Positions 25,927-34,377 of a stretch of DNA of 64,000 nt are shown here, in pieces (the first letter of the stretch is position 1; each line of letters begins with the position of its first letter). Origin of the DNA: Saprospiraceae bacterium (GTDB lineage Bacteria; Bacteroidota; Bacteroidia; Chitinophagales; Saprospiraceae); assembly GCA_016706365.1 (NCBI GenBank), contig JADJJU010000003.1, positions 320,439 to 384,438 of the forward strand, read 5' to 3'. The position numbers were made by a program, and so were the translations under genes. The notes below the pieces were generated by a model, which did no database searches, had not been told where the DNA came from, and saw nothing but the letters and a program-made list of their open reading frames with translations.

Positions 25927-27312
25927 ATGAGATCGTTGAATTTTACCCTTAAATCGTTCTTATTTCTCGCGATGCTGAGCATCGTTGTGACCTCCTGTCG
26001 AAGAGATGAAGAAGATATCAAAGTTGAAACTTTAGTTTCTGAGTTTGATTCTCAGGTTCCATTGGATTGGAATGATCTTTATTTAGAAATTGAAAGATAT
26101 GCTGCCGGGTACAGACCTGGTCCTGCACCCCGTTCACTGGGCTTAATGGGATTAGCTGTTTATGAAGCATGTGTTGCCGGAATGCCAGATCACAATTCTT
26201 TGAAAACTCGTTTCAATGGCTTGAATTTACCCGTAGTTGAAGCTGGAGCTGAGTACCATTGGCCGACAGTTGTTCACGGTGTTTATTCAACTATGATGCC
26301 GAAGTTTTTCCCAAATGCTTCAGCTGATTTGAAAGATAAAATGAGCGCATTAACCAATAGATATAATGCTGAATTGTCCATTGAAGCTGGAAATGATGTA
26401 TTCAACCGCTCCATAAATCATGGTAAAAGCGTTGGAGATGCAATGTAGGATTATTCAACAAAAGATCCATATGGACACGATACATATAGAGATCCATTTG
26501 CTGGATATGATTGGCAACAGCATTATGATGGCCCGGGTGACTGGGTACCAACTACTCCTGGTCCACCTCAACCAATGTTTGCACATTGGGGTAAAGTGAA
26601 AACTTTTGCTATTACGGAAGCAATGAAACTTTCAAGACCTCCAATCCCTTACAGCGAATCTCCTACTTCAGCTTTCTATGCCGAAGCACTTGATGTTTAT
26701 GCTCAAAATACTCCTTCACTTTCTTATGAAGGAAAATGGGTAGGTGAATTCTGGAGTGATGACTTATTGAATCTCACTTTCAGCCCCGGCCCGCGTTGGG
26801 TAGCAATTGGAAGCCAGATTATCAGAGAGCAAAAAGCAGATCTTGCTACTTCAATTGAAGCATATGCGAAGGTTGGTATGGCTTTATCTGATGCAGCTGT
26901 TGCTTGTTGGCATTCAAAATACTACTACAATGTGGAAAGACCGGAGTCATATATTCAAAGATTAATTGACCCGACATGGGATTGTAACCTGAACAACCCC
27001 ACAAATGGTGACGTTGGGTTTACTCCTCCATTCCCTGCATATCCATCAGGACACTCTACAATGGGTGGGGCTGGAGCAGAAGCTTTGGCAAGTGTATTCG
27101 GGTATGATTATGCTATGACTGATAAATGTCACCAATTTAGAACTGACTTCGAAGGTACTCCTCGTTCATTCGGAAGCTTGTATGAAATGGCTCAGGAAAA
27201 TGCCTGGTCAAGAGTTCCACTGGGTGTTCACTTCGAAATGGATTGTGTAGAAGGTGTACGTCACGGTACAGTAATTGCAAGAGAAGTAAACAGACTTCCC
27301 TGGAGAAAATAA
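25927..27312 (+). pseudogene. vanadium haloperoxidase/PAP2-like lipoprotein interrupted by an in-frame TAG
   Basis: One continuous frame of 462 codons holds a single internal stop, TAG at 26446-26448, between HGKSVGDAM and DYSTKDPYGHD. The N-terminus is a lipoprotein signal (FLAMLSIVVTSC). The acid-phosphatase-like core is intact after the stop: KYYYNVERP (Lys and Arg), PAYPSGHST and SRVPLGVHFEMD with the catalytic His. These are the vanadate- or phosphate-binding residues of vanadium haloperoxidases and PAP2 phosphatases. A single base change from TGG, TAT or TAC explains the stop. It is either a base-calling error or a recent nonsense mutation, because the rest shows no decay. Confidence 0.82.
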
Positions 27313-27338
27313 TCAAATTGTGATTTGAAAAAATACTT

Positions 27339-27374
27339 AGAGGTTGTGAATTCGATTTTCACAACCTCTTTTTT
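27339..27374 (+). terminator. rho-independent terminator after the haloperoxidase-like gene
   Basis: Eleven-base arms AGAGGTTGTGA and TCACAACCTCT enclose a nine-base loop and are followed by TTTTT. Confidence 0.9.
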
Positions 27375-27406
27375 ATGTTACTTTTAATCGAAATTAACCA
27401 GTTGAA

Positions 27407-27901
27407 ATGAATAATATATTTTTTGAACAAGCTAAGCGCCTTGGTTTTCTGTTTTTTGGTTTTTGTTTTTTCACACTTACTTCCTGCGATTCAGGCTCTC
27501 CAAAAGAAGTCAAAGAGTATTTTGAATCCGGCGAATTAAAAAGTCATTACTATGTAAAAGATGGCAAGAAGGAAGGTGAATTTATCGAGTACTTAATCGA
27601 TGGTTCTTTAAAAACAAAATATCAATTTGAGAATGATTTACAATCAGGAAAGACAGTGCATTTCTATAGAGACGGAAAACTAAAAGAAGTTCAGTACTAT
27701 GTTTCCGGAAAGCGTGAAAACGGTGATACTGTCTTTTATCCCAATGGTAAAATTCAATTTACTACAGATTTTAAGGAAGATAAGAAGCACGGTTATCTGC
27801 GAAAATGGGATGAAAACGGTGAGATCTTTTTTGAAGCCAAATATGATATGGATAAATTGATTGAAGTTAATGTCGTAAACGTGGATGATGGAATTGAGTG
27901 A
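27407..27901 (+). CDS. MORN-repeat lipoprotein (YwqK-type antitoxin family)
   Basis: A 164-residue lipoprotein with the lipobox FFTLTSC about residue 27. Five or so MORN_2-type repeats follow (YFESGELKSHYYVKDGKKEG, FYRDGKLKEVQYYVSGKREN, FYPNGKIQFTTDFKEDKKHG). In databases this family is often named toxin-antitoxin YwqK antitoxin, but no toxin gene lies beside it and the lipoprotein form in Bacteroidota is usually a surface or periplasmic protein of unknown role. It is a single gene between two terminators. Confidence 0.8.
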   Translation: MNNIFFEQAKRLGFLFFGFCFFTLTSCDSGSPKEVKEYFESGELKSHYYVKDGKKEGEFIEYLIDGSLKTKYQFENDLQSGKTVHFYRDGKLKEVQYYVSGKRENGDTVFYPNGKIQFTTDFKEDKKHGYLRKWDENGEIFFEAKYDMDKLIEVNVVNVDDGIE

Positions 27902-28154
27902 GATTGATGGTGTGAGCGGTGGGTGTTGAGCGAGGGTGTGGGTTAGATTGAAAAGATTGTTGTGTGGGATGTGAGTATGGAGTGATGAGTGTGGGAAGAT
28001 TGATAAGATTGTTGTGTGAGTGACAATATGGAGTGATGAGTGAGTGAAGATTGAAGTTTGAGTGTTGTGCCTTTGTGTGTTAAGTGAGATGATTGTAATT
28101 CTCCAGTCGGTTTTCGAAATTCAGAATTCTAAATTCAAAATTAAGACATTAAAA
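27902..28154. repeat. G/T-rich strand-skewed region with a two-unit tandem repeat
   Basis: From the stop codon to about 28090 the plus strand is nearly free of C and made of GTG, GAG and GATTG words. Two units of about 52 bases are recognisable, starting AGATTGAAAAGATTGTTGTG near 27945 and AGATTGATAAGATTGTTGTG near 27998; both continue into TATGGAGTGATGAGTG. A G-poor tract (AATTCAGAATTCTAAATTC) follows at about 28117-28145. No gene is present. Confidence 0.6.
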
Positions 28155-28187
28155 AAAAGGACATCTGCTTAGCTGCAAATGTCCTTT
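28155..28187. terminator. bidirectional terminator between convergent genes
   Basis: Arms AAAAGGACATCTGC and GCAAATGTCCTTTT pair with one mismatch around a short loop, with A-runs upstream and T-runs downstream, so it can end transcription from both sides. Confidence 0.75.
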
Positions 28188-28223
28188 TGTATTTTAAGAA
28201 ATCTTGAGTATAAATTCAGAAAT

Positions 28224-28565
28224 TTATTGGAGTGGAAATCCCTCTGCTGCCCAACATTTCAGAGTATTGTATTCTGCGTCCGTCAATGATCCCGATGCAG
28301 GCATATCTTTGATATCAATCACGCGACGGGAGAAAGCTCCTGAAGTAGTCACCTGATTCAAGCCCTGAAAATTTTTGAAATTTCCGGGTGCCCCACTACC
28401 TCCGTCATGACATCCGGATAAAGTACAATTGCTATCTATGATTTCCTTCACATTAGAATTGTAAGTTGGCACGGTATCACAATCAGCAGGAGAATCTTTT
28501 TGACAGGCTGCAATTATTAATGTAATTCCCAAAATCGATAGTAAACCTATTTTATTTCTTTTCAT
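28224..28565 (-). CDS. cytochrome c-like lipoprotein with a CxxxxCH motif
   Basis: A 113-residue lipoprotein (lipobox ITLIIAAC, Cys at about 21). The only heme-like site is CTLSGCH, a CxxxxCH spacing seen in small Bacteroidota and planctomycete cytochrome-like proteins; LKCWAAEGFP at the end is the typical C-terminus of that group. No distal Met is obvious, though MPASGSL is a candidate. It lies two bases after the esterase gene on the same strand, so the two are probably co-transcribed. Confidence 0.75.
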   Translation of the reverse strand: MKRNKIGLLSILGITLIIAACQKDSPADCDTVPTYNSNVKEIIDSNCTLSGCHDGGSGAPGNFKNFQGLNQVTTSGAFSRRVIDIKDMPASGSLTDAEYNTLKCWAAEGFPLQ

Positions 28566-28567
28566 TA

Positions 28568-29299
28568 TTAGAATCTGCTTTCAAGATAATACGGCAACAT
28601 GGCTCTCCAGGTTGGCCAATCGTGGCTCATGTCGTAACCCCAGATATCCAGCTCATGAGGTATGCCTTTGCTATGTAACACTCCGGAGAATTTTCTGGAA
28701 GCATCAGGGGATTCATAACTTCCGGAACCAGTTAGTATATGGATTTGAGAGGATTTTTGAAGTTTTGGAAGATAATAGTCATCTTGCAGGTTGGGGATGT
28801 AGTGAATCGGAGAATTGAAATACACATCATCATCATAATATCCATCCGTATAGGATGTAAGGTCATAGACTCCACTCATTGCAATTACTCCGTCAATCAG
28901 GTCAGGTCTTTTGAAAAATAGATTAGCTGAGTGTAAAGCTCCCAGAGAAGCTCCTGTAGTTATGATAGGTGTATTAGCTGAGCTTGTATTTTTTATAAAA
29001 GGTATCACCTCATTATAGACGTAATCATTGAATTGTTGATGTCTGATTGCTTTATGTCTGGGGTGCATCTTACGGTTAAGCCAGCTTTCAGCATTAATAC
29101 TATTGATGGAATAGACTTTTACTTTGCCGCTTTCGATATGCTTGCTGATAGCATCAATGAGCAGAAAACGTTCATATTCAAGATAATCTGCAGCTGCTGT
29201 CGGAAGCATAAGTAACGCAAATCCATAATGGCCATACACAGCAATCTCCATTTTTTTATTGAGTGCAGGACTGTACCATTCCTTAATTTCACGATGCAT
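28568..29299 (-). CDS. esterase family alpha/beta hydrolase
   Basis: A 243-residue cytoplasmic alpha/beta hydrolase of the antigen-85/esterase-D-like group. The nucleophile elbow is TTGASLGALHSA (Ser in GASLG, about residue 119) and the catalytic His is expected in YDMSHDWPTWR near the end. There is no signal peptide. The upstream strand order (IAVYGHYGFALLMLPTAA) fits the family. The substrate is unknown. Confidence 0.82.
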   Translation of the reverse strand: MHREIKEWYSPALNKKMEIAVYGHYGFALLMLPTAAADYLEYERFLLIDAISKHIESGKVKVYSINSINAESWLNRKMHPRHKAIRHQQFNDYVYNEVIPFIKNTSSANTPIITTGASLGALHSANLFFKRPDLIDGVIAMSGVYDLTSYTDGYYDDDVYFNSPIHYIPNLQDDYYLPKLQKSSQIHILTGSGSYESPDASRKFSGVLHSKGIPHELDIWGYDMSHDWPTWRAMLPYYLESRF

Positions 29300-29801
29300 A
29301 GGTTTTTGATTTGTGGTTTGGTCTGCAAAATAGGAAGATTTTGCATTTTGCAGCTATCAATCTCAATTATGGACAAATTTTCACAATTGGATATGGTTGA
29401 TTTCCTCCCAGGAACAGATGAATTCAATTCACTCGAAGTAACATCCAGTTACAAGCGAGTTTAAGCGCACACTAGCTTCGACTTCAAATGCATTGCAGTT
29501 AATTTCTGGGATTTATCGAAGTAGGTGATGCCTTTCTGCGCCTGAAGCTTGAAAGGTGATGTTTTTTCAGGGGACAAGCCCTGAAAAAGTGATAGCGAGG
29601 TTCGCTTTGCTCACTGCGCTACAAGTGCCTTGCTACTTTTTTCAGCTTCGCTTCAAAAGTAGCAAGGTGATGACTAGCGGCAAAAAATAAGTAAGCAGTT
29701 TCTTTCCTGCTCTTCACTTTCATTTCCCATAACTCATAACTTTTACACCGGCTGTTCATTTTCAAATTTCAAATTTCAACTTTTTGCTCATTTAAGATGT
29801 T
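29300..29801. repeat. repeat-rich intergenic region with two long hairpins and a low-complexity tract
   Basis: TTTTTCAGGG and CCCTGAAAAA form a hairpin at about 29565-29590. CCTTGCTACTTTT and AAAAGTAGCAAGG form a second one at about 29629-29668 around an AGCTTCGC-containing loop. A G-poor tract (CATTTCCCATAACTCATAAC, then GGCTGTT and TTCAAATTTCAAATTTCAAC) lies at about 29718-29782. A 32-codon frame at 29368-29463 is too short to claim as a gene. Confidence 0.55.
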
Positions 29802-29809
29802 TATATTTG
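29802..29809 (+). promoter_or_regulatory. candidate Bacteroidota -7 element of the bacilliredoxin gene
   Basis: TATATTTG matches the TAnnTTTG consensus and lies 17 bases before the ATG at 29826. A TTTTTG stretch stands upstream, but its spacing is shorter than usual. Confidence 0.45.
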
Positions 29810-29825
29810 CACAAAAAATAAAGAT

Positions 29826-30237
29826 ATGTATCCTCCACAATTAACAATACCGATGACCAAAGACTTAACCGACTTTGGTTTTACGAATTTAGAATCAGCT
29901 GCTGATGTGACTAATGCTTTGGAATCTGCAAAAGGAACCGCACTTGTAGTGGTCAATAGTGTATGCGGTTGCGCAGCTGCAAATGCAAGACCGGGGTGAA
30001 GAAAGCTTTGCAAAATGAGAAAAACCTGGAACCTTGCTGACAGTATTTGCTGGTGTCAACACAGAAGCAACTAATAAAGCAAGAGAATTTTTATTGCCTT
30101 ATCCTCCATCTTCTCCTGCGATTGCATTATTCAAGGACGGAAATCTGGTTCATATGCTGGAACGCCATCATATTGAAGGCAGAAGCGCTGATATGATTGC
30201 GCAAAATTTAGAAGCAGCCTTTCAGGAGTATTGCTAG
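29826..30237 (+). pseudogene. BrxA/BrxB family bacilliredoxin with two frameshifts
   Basis: The gene product is recognisable along its whole length: MYPPQLTIPMTKDLTDFGF, VVVNSVCGCAAANARPG with the CGC active site, then VKKALQNEKNLEP, LLTVFAGVNTEATNKAR and IALFKDGNLVHMLERHHIEG to the usual C-terminal YC. The three pieces lie in three frames. One base is missing in the G run at 29993-29996 and one more at about 30031-30035; restoring a G and a T gives an intact protein of about 137 residues. Bacilliredoxins remove bacillithiol from proteins. Two indels at short homopolymers favour sequencing error over decay. Confidence 0.85.
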
Positions 30238-30258
30238 AATCAAAGTATTCAAAATATA

Positions 30259-30296
30259 AAAAAGCCTCATGTAAATATTCGCATGGGGCTTTTTTC
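30259..30296. terminator. bidirectional terminator between bacilliredoxin and DoxX genes
   Basis: AAAAAGCCTCATG pairs with CATGGGGCTTTTTT around a loop of about ten bases, with A and T runs on the two sides. Confidence 0.8.
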
Positions 30297-30316
30297 ATTT
30301 TCAGAGCTTACATATT

Positions 30317-30727
30317 CTAAAGCCTGGTATAAGACAATAATCGCTTGACAGAATATTTTCCACTCCCATTCACCATGATGATCAGCAATCCACCCAATAT
30401 GGCTAAATTTTTCATGAAATGAGTGGAATTGATACGTTGAAGGGGCTCCGGATCATCCCAGAAAGAGTACAGAACGAATGTTACCGGAATCCAGTAGATA
30501 ATCAGAAAGAAGGCTCCAATGCTTGCTTTGAATCCGATTAAAATACATATCCCACCAATTATTAATGCTGTAATAGCGGATACTAATAAAAGGTCCGGTC
30601 TCCAGTTTAGTCCATATTCAGCCATTGTCATTTTAGTCGATTGAAAATAGACAATTGAATCATATGCTTCGTATAGAAAGATCGCCGATATACATATTCT
30701 CCCAATCAGGTCCGCCAGATCTTTCAT
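30317..30727 (-). CDS. DoxX family membrane protein
   Basis: A 136-residue four-helix membrane protein. RICISAIFLYEAYDSIVYF starts the first helix, and LLVSAITALIIGGICILIGF and FMKNLAILGGLLIIMVNGSG are the conserved DoxX blocks. DoxX/DoxD-like proteins have been linked to thiosulfate oxidation and membrane redox balance, but most are uncharacterised. It begins nine bases after the stop of the FAD oxidoreductase gene and may share its transcript. Confidence 0.85.
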   Translation of the reverse strand: MKDLADLIGRICISAIFLYEAYDSIVYFQSTKMTMAEYGLNWRPDLLLVSAITALIIGGICILIGFKASIGAFFLIIYWIPVTFVLYSFWDDPEPLQRINSTHFMKNLAILGGLLIIMVNGSGKYSVKRLLSYTRL

Positions 30728-30735
30728 GTAATTGA

Positions 30736-32292
30736 TTAATTAAGTTGTAAAGCAATTTGTCTTGCAACTTTTATGCCATCTAAAGCCGCTGATACTATTC
30801 CTCCGGCATAGCCTGCACCCTCACCGCATGGATACAATCCTTTTACTTGTGGATGCATGCAAGTCTCTTTATCCCTCGGTATACGGATTGGAGCACTGGT
30901 TCTGCTTTCAGTAGCAATCACGTTGGCTTCTTCAGTCATTTACCCTCTCATTTTTTTGCCAAACATCAACAGGCCTTCCTTTAATCTTTTGTAAATGAAA
31001 GGTGGTAAAATTTCGTATAGTGGAGCAGAAATTAATCCGGGAATATAGGAACTGTCAGATAATCCGGCTGACATTTTTTTATTGACAAAATCTGTAAGTC
31101 GAAGCGCCGGCGCTTTTTGTGTGCCATCACCTGCAGCAAAAGCAGCTTGCTCCACACTTTTCTGAAAGGCAAGTGTGGCAAAAACTCCTTCTGCCTGAAA
31201 TTCTTTAAGATCCTCACTCTCTACAGAGACAACAACTCCGGAGTTGGAATAAGGAGAATCCCTTCTGCTAGGACTCATACCATTGACTACAATTTCTCCG
31301 GGAGCTGTGGCCGCAGGAACTACCATTCCGCCCGGACACATGCAAAAGGAGAATACGCCTCTATCCATCACCTGACAAGTCAGGCTATAGCTTGCAGGTG
31401 GTAAAAATTCTCCCCGTTCTGCACGGCCATACTGAATTTCATCAATGATGGACTGGGGATGTTCAACTCTCACCCCAAGAGCAAATGGTTTCCTCTCTAT
31501 CAAGATTCCTTTACTTTGAAGCAAATAATAGATATCCCTGGCTGAATGTCCGGTGGCAAGAATGACCGCATCCGCCCTGTATTCAGTGTTCTCATTGACA
31601 ATTACTCCTTTAATTTCCTTGTTTTCCAAAATAAAATCATTCACGTAGGCATCAAAAATAACTTCACCTCCGTAGTGAATGATAGTTTCCCTGATATTGC
31701 TCACAATTCCCGGAAGCTTATTGGTACCGATATGCGGATGTGCTTCCACCAAAATATTACTGTCTGCACCATGTTCAACAAACAGTTTTAATACTGTATC
31801 TATATCGCCTCTCTTTGAGCTTCGGGTATACAGCTTTCCATCCGAATAAGTTCCTGCACCACCTTCTCCAAAGCAATAATTGGAGTGCGGATCCACGATG
31901 CCTAATTGTTGAATTGCTTTTAAATCACGACGCCTGGACCTCACATCTTTTCCTCTGTCCAGGACAATAGGCTTCAAGCCTAATCTGATCAATTCCATAG
32001 CTGCAAAATAACCGGCTGGTCCTGCCCCGACAATAATTACTTTTTTGCCCTGATGAACTGACCTGAACTCATCGAGCAAGGCCGGCTCAGGGGATGGCTC
32101 TTCATTGGCGAAAACCTCAAAACGGAGTAAATACTGTGGTCGTTTTCCTCTTGCATCCAATGATCTTTTCAAAAGTCGGATATGAGTGATATCCCTGGGA
32201 TTCCAATGCAAAAGTTGGGCAATATGCCTTTTTATGATGTCATCATTCAGATGATCACCCGGGGGTAATTTGATATCTACATGACAATTCAT
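30736..32292 (-). pseudogene. FAD-dependent oxidoreductase (COG2509-like) with an in-frame TAA
   Basis: The frame codes for about 518 residues and is broken by one TAA at 30940-30942, between FGKKMRG and MTEEANVI. Homologues of this family usually have a Tyr at this place, so TAT or TAC changed to TAA is the simplest explanation. KVIIVGAGPAGYFAAMELI (about residue 88) is the FAD Rossmann motif, CFGEGGAGTYSDGK and VILATGHSARD are family blocks, and GLYPCGEGAGYAGGI after the stop completes the FAD site. Without that part the enzyme would not be functional. Its substrate is unknown. Confidence 0.85.
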
Positions 32293-32293
32293 A

Positions 32294-33115
32294 TTAACGG
32301 ATAGCCTCTCTTATCCGAAGCAGCTTTTCGAGCAATGCTTCCATTCTATCCAAAGCAAGCATATTTGCCCCATCTGATAATGCTTCAGCGGGCCTGGGAT
32401 GAGTTTCTATAAATAATCCATCTACACCCACAGCGATTCCGGCTCTTGTTACTGTCTCAATCAGTGCGGGTCTACCTCCGGTAACACCTGAAGCCTGATT
32501 GGGTTGCTGAAGGGAATGGGTAGCATCAAGGATAACCGGCACATCAAATGATTGCATGACAGGAATCCCGCGGTAATCGATGACAAGATCCTGATATCCG
32601 AAAGTAGTGCCTCTCTCAGTCAGCCAAACATTTGGATTATTATTTTGTCTGATTTTCTCAACAGCAAATTGCATGGATTCAGGACTCATAAATTGCCCCT
32701 TTTTTATATTGACTACTTTTCCTGTAGCGGCAGCTGCTTCCAGAAGACTGGATTGCCTGCAGAGAAAGGCAGGAATTTGTAAGACGTCCACATATTCAGC
32801 TGCTAAAGCTGCATGCTCGTTTTCGTGAATATCCGTTGTAACCGGTACTTGTAGTTCATGCTTTACCTTGCGCAATATTTCAAGAGACTCCATATCACCG
32901 ATTCCGGTAAAAGAATTGCCTTTCGATCTATTGGCCTTCCTGAAAGACCCTTTAAATATGAACGGTATTTTATAAGTATCAGACAATTGCTTAAGGTGGG
33001 TCGCGACTTCGAAGACTAATTTTTCGCTCTCCACTACACATGGACCTGCAATAAGGAGAAAATTATCTTCCTTCGTGTACGACAAGCCGTCAACGTTGAA
33101 TTTTTGAATAGTCAT
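32294..33115 (-). CDS. kdsA: 3-deoxy-8-phosphooctulonate synthase
   Basis: A 273-residue enzyme that condenses arabinose 5-phosphate with phosphoenolpyruvate, the committed step to Kdo for lipopolysaccharide. FLLIAGPCVVES at the N-terminus, FKGSFRKANRS, QIPAFLCRQ, KKGQFMSPE, TERGTTFGYQ and DATHSLQQPN are the class motifs. ATG 33115 is chosen; an in-frame TTG lies four codons upstream. The stop is one base from the next downstream gene, so kdsA and the oxidoreductase are probably in one transcript. It shows the cell is Gram-negative. Confidence 0.95.
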   Translation of the reverse strand: MTIQKFNVDGLSYTKEDNFLLIAGPCVVESEKLVFEVATHLKQLSDTYKIPFIFKGSFRKANRSKGNSFTGIGDMESLEILRKVKHELQVPVTTDIHENEHAALAAEYVDVLQIPAFLCRQSSLLEAAAATGKVVNIKKGQFMSPESMQFAVEKIRQNNNPNVWLTERGTTFGYQDLVIDYRGIPVMQSFDVPVILDATHSLQQPNQASGVTGGRPALIETVTRAGIAVGVDGLFIETHPRPAEALSDGANMLALDRMEALLEKLLRIREAIR

Positions 33116-33127
33116 ACTTTGATACAA

Positions 33128-34264
33128 TTATTGAATTGGATGCACCCAGGCGTCAGGGTGAAATTTAGATTTAGCGAACTCCAGAACGGCAGGAACTTCT
33201 TCACAACCTGTAACTATTCCTACTTTAGTAAGTCTGCTACCTTTTTGCGTATATGCTTCGAACCCTGCTTTTTCAATCCTTTCCTCCATTTTTGTAACAT
33301 TCGCTTTTTCTTTAAAAGAGCCCACTATAATGGCACATTTTCCAGCCAGCGATTTTTCCTGAGGTACTTTATTAGATAATTTTTCCTGATCTGCTTTATT
33401 ATCCGCTTGCTCTGCAGGAGTAGTTATTTCTGGTTTGCTGTCAGAAACAATTGGTTTTACAGGTAAGCCTGGTTTTTCAAAAAAAGGTATAGCTATGATT
33501 TCAGCCGGTGCTTTGATTTTCGGTTCCTGGTCTTTAGCGACAGAAGAATCCATGTCTGCCACTGCCGAATCCATACTGCTTAAACTGTCTTTCCTGATTT
33601 CAGGGACATCCGGTAAAGGAGCATCGGCTGAAGGTTTGACATTTAATCTGTTATCAGGTAGACTCACAGAAAGAGAATCCATTTCTGCACTATTCCTTTT
33701 TTTTTCAACCAGCCAAAAAATCAATGCAGTATTGATCACTACAAAGAGTGCCATCAATGTCAATTTGGAAACTGAATATTTTTTTCTAGGTTTAGCGGAG
33801 TGATTTTGCCGTGCATCTGCTTCCGGCTTTACATAAATTCTCTCAATAGGAGTGAAAGCAATTTGTTGAAGCTCTTTACCCCGTTGAATAAGGGCGGACT
33901 CAGGATCAGGAGAAAACTTAATCCCTGATGAAGTTTTTGTTAGTGTGCCAATATGCTTGAAAAAGTAAGTTCCTTCCTGGCTTAATGAATTTCTAAAGTG
34001 ATGTAAAAACAAGGTATAATTTTCCTCCATCCAATCTCTGGCAACGTTTGCTTCCCGTATATCAAACCTGGAATCAATTGGAGCATCTTGAAAATAGGAA
34101 ATTTTTTCCTCTGAAGAGATTATAGTATTTTTGACCAGGTCCAGTTGTGCCGGAGTCGATTCGAGGGTAAATGTACCTACTTCAGGCAACGCAATTTTGC
34201 CCCATTCACCCAGTTTTCGCCAGGTAAGATCCGGTATTAATAAGTTTACAGAAGTCATATTCAC
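33128..34264 (-). CDS. SPOR domain-containing inner membrane protein
   Basis: A 378-residue bitopic protein. Residues 1-130 resemble the HU/CCDC81-like N-terminal domain common in Bacteroidota SPOR proteins (LPEVGTFTLE, FFKHIGTLTKT). One transmembrane helix lies at about 165-187 (KLTLMALFVVINTALIFWLV). A long acidic Pro/Ser/Lys linker follows, and a SPOR domain (CAIIVGSFKEKANVTKMEERI) occupies the last 75 residues. SPOR domains bind denuded peptidoglycan at the division site, so a role in septation is likely. Confidence 0.88.
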   Translation of the reverse strand: MNMTSVNLLIPDLTWRKLGEWGKIALPEVGTFTLESTPAQLDLVKNTIISSEEKISYFQDAPIDSRFDIREANVARDWMEENYTLFLHHFRNSLSQEGTYFFKHIGTLTKTSSGIKFSPDPESALIQRGKELQQIAFTPIERIYVKPEADARQNHSAKPRKKYSVSKLTLMALFVVINTALIFWLVEKKRNSAEMDSLSVSLPDNRLNVKPSADAPLPDVPEIRKDSLSSMDSAVADMDSSVAKDQEPKIKAPAEIIAIPFFEKPGLPVKPIVSDSKPEITTPAEQADNKADQEKLSNKVPQEKSLAGKCAIIVGSFKEKANVTKMEERIEKAGFEAYTQKGSRLTKVGIVTGCEEVPAVLEFAKSKFHPDAWVHPIQ

Positions 34265-34377
34265 TGCAAATATACAGTATTGTCAGATTGAAATTAGCAT
34301 TGGAAGGAGAATGAACTTTCGATCAATAAATCACTTGCTCCGGCAAAAGGTTTCATCTAATGAAACTTTAGAATTAT

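Noticed and set aside
27407..27901. Toxin-antitoxin locus
   Set aside because: Although the MORN-type family is often named an antitoxin, the protein is a lipoprotein standing alone between two terminators, with no toxin-like neighbour.
29228..29464. 78-codon plus-strand frame next to the esterase gene
   Set aside because: Most of it overlaps the start of the esterase gene on the other strand; only about 32 codons are free, with no recognisable family and no clear ribosome-binding context.
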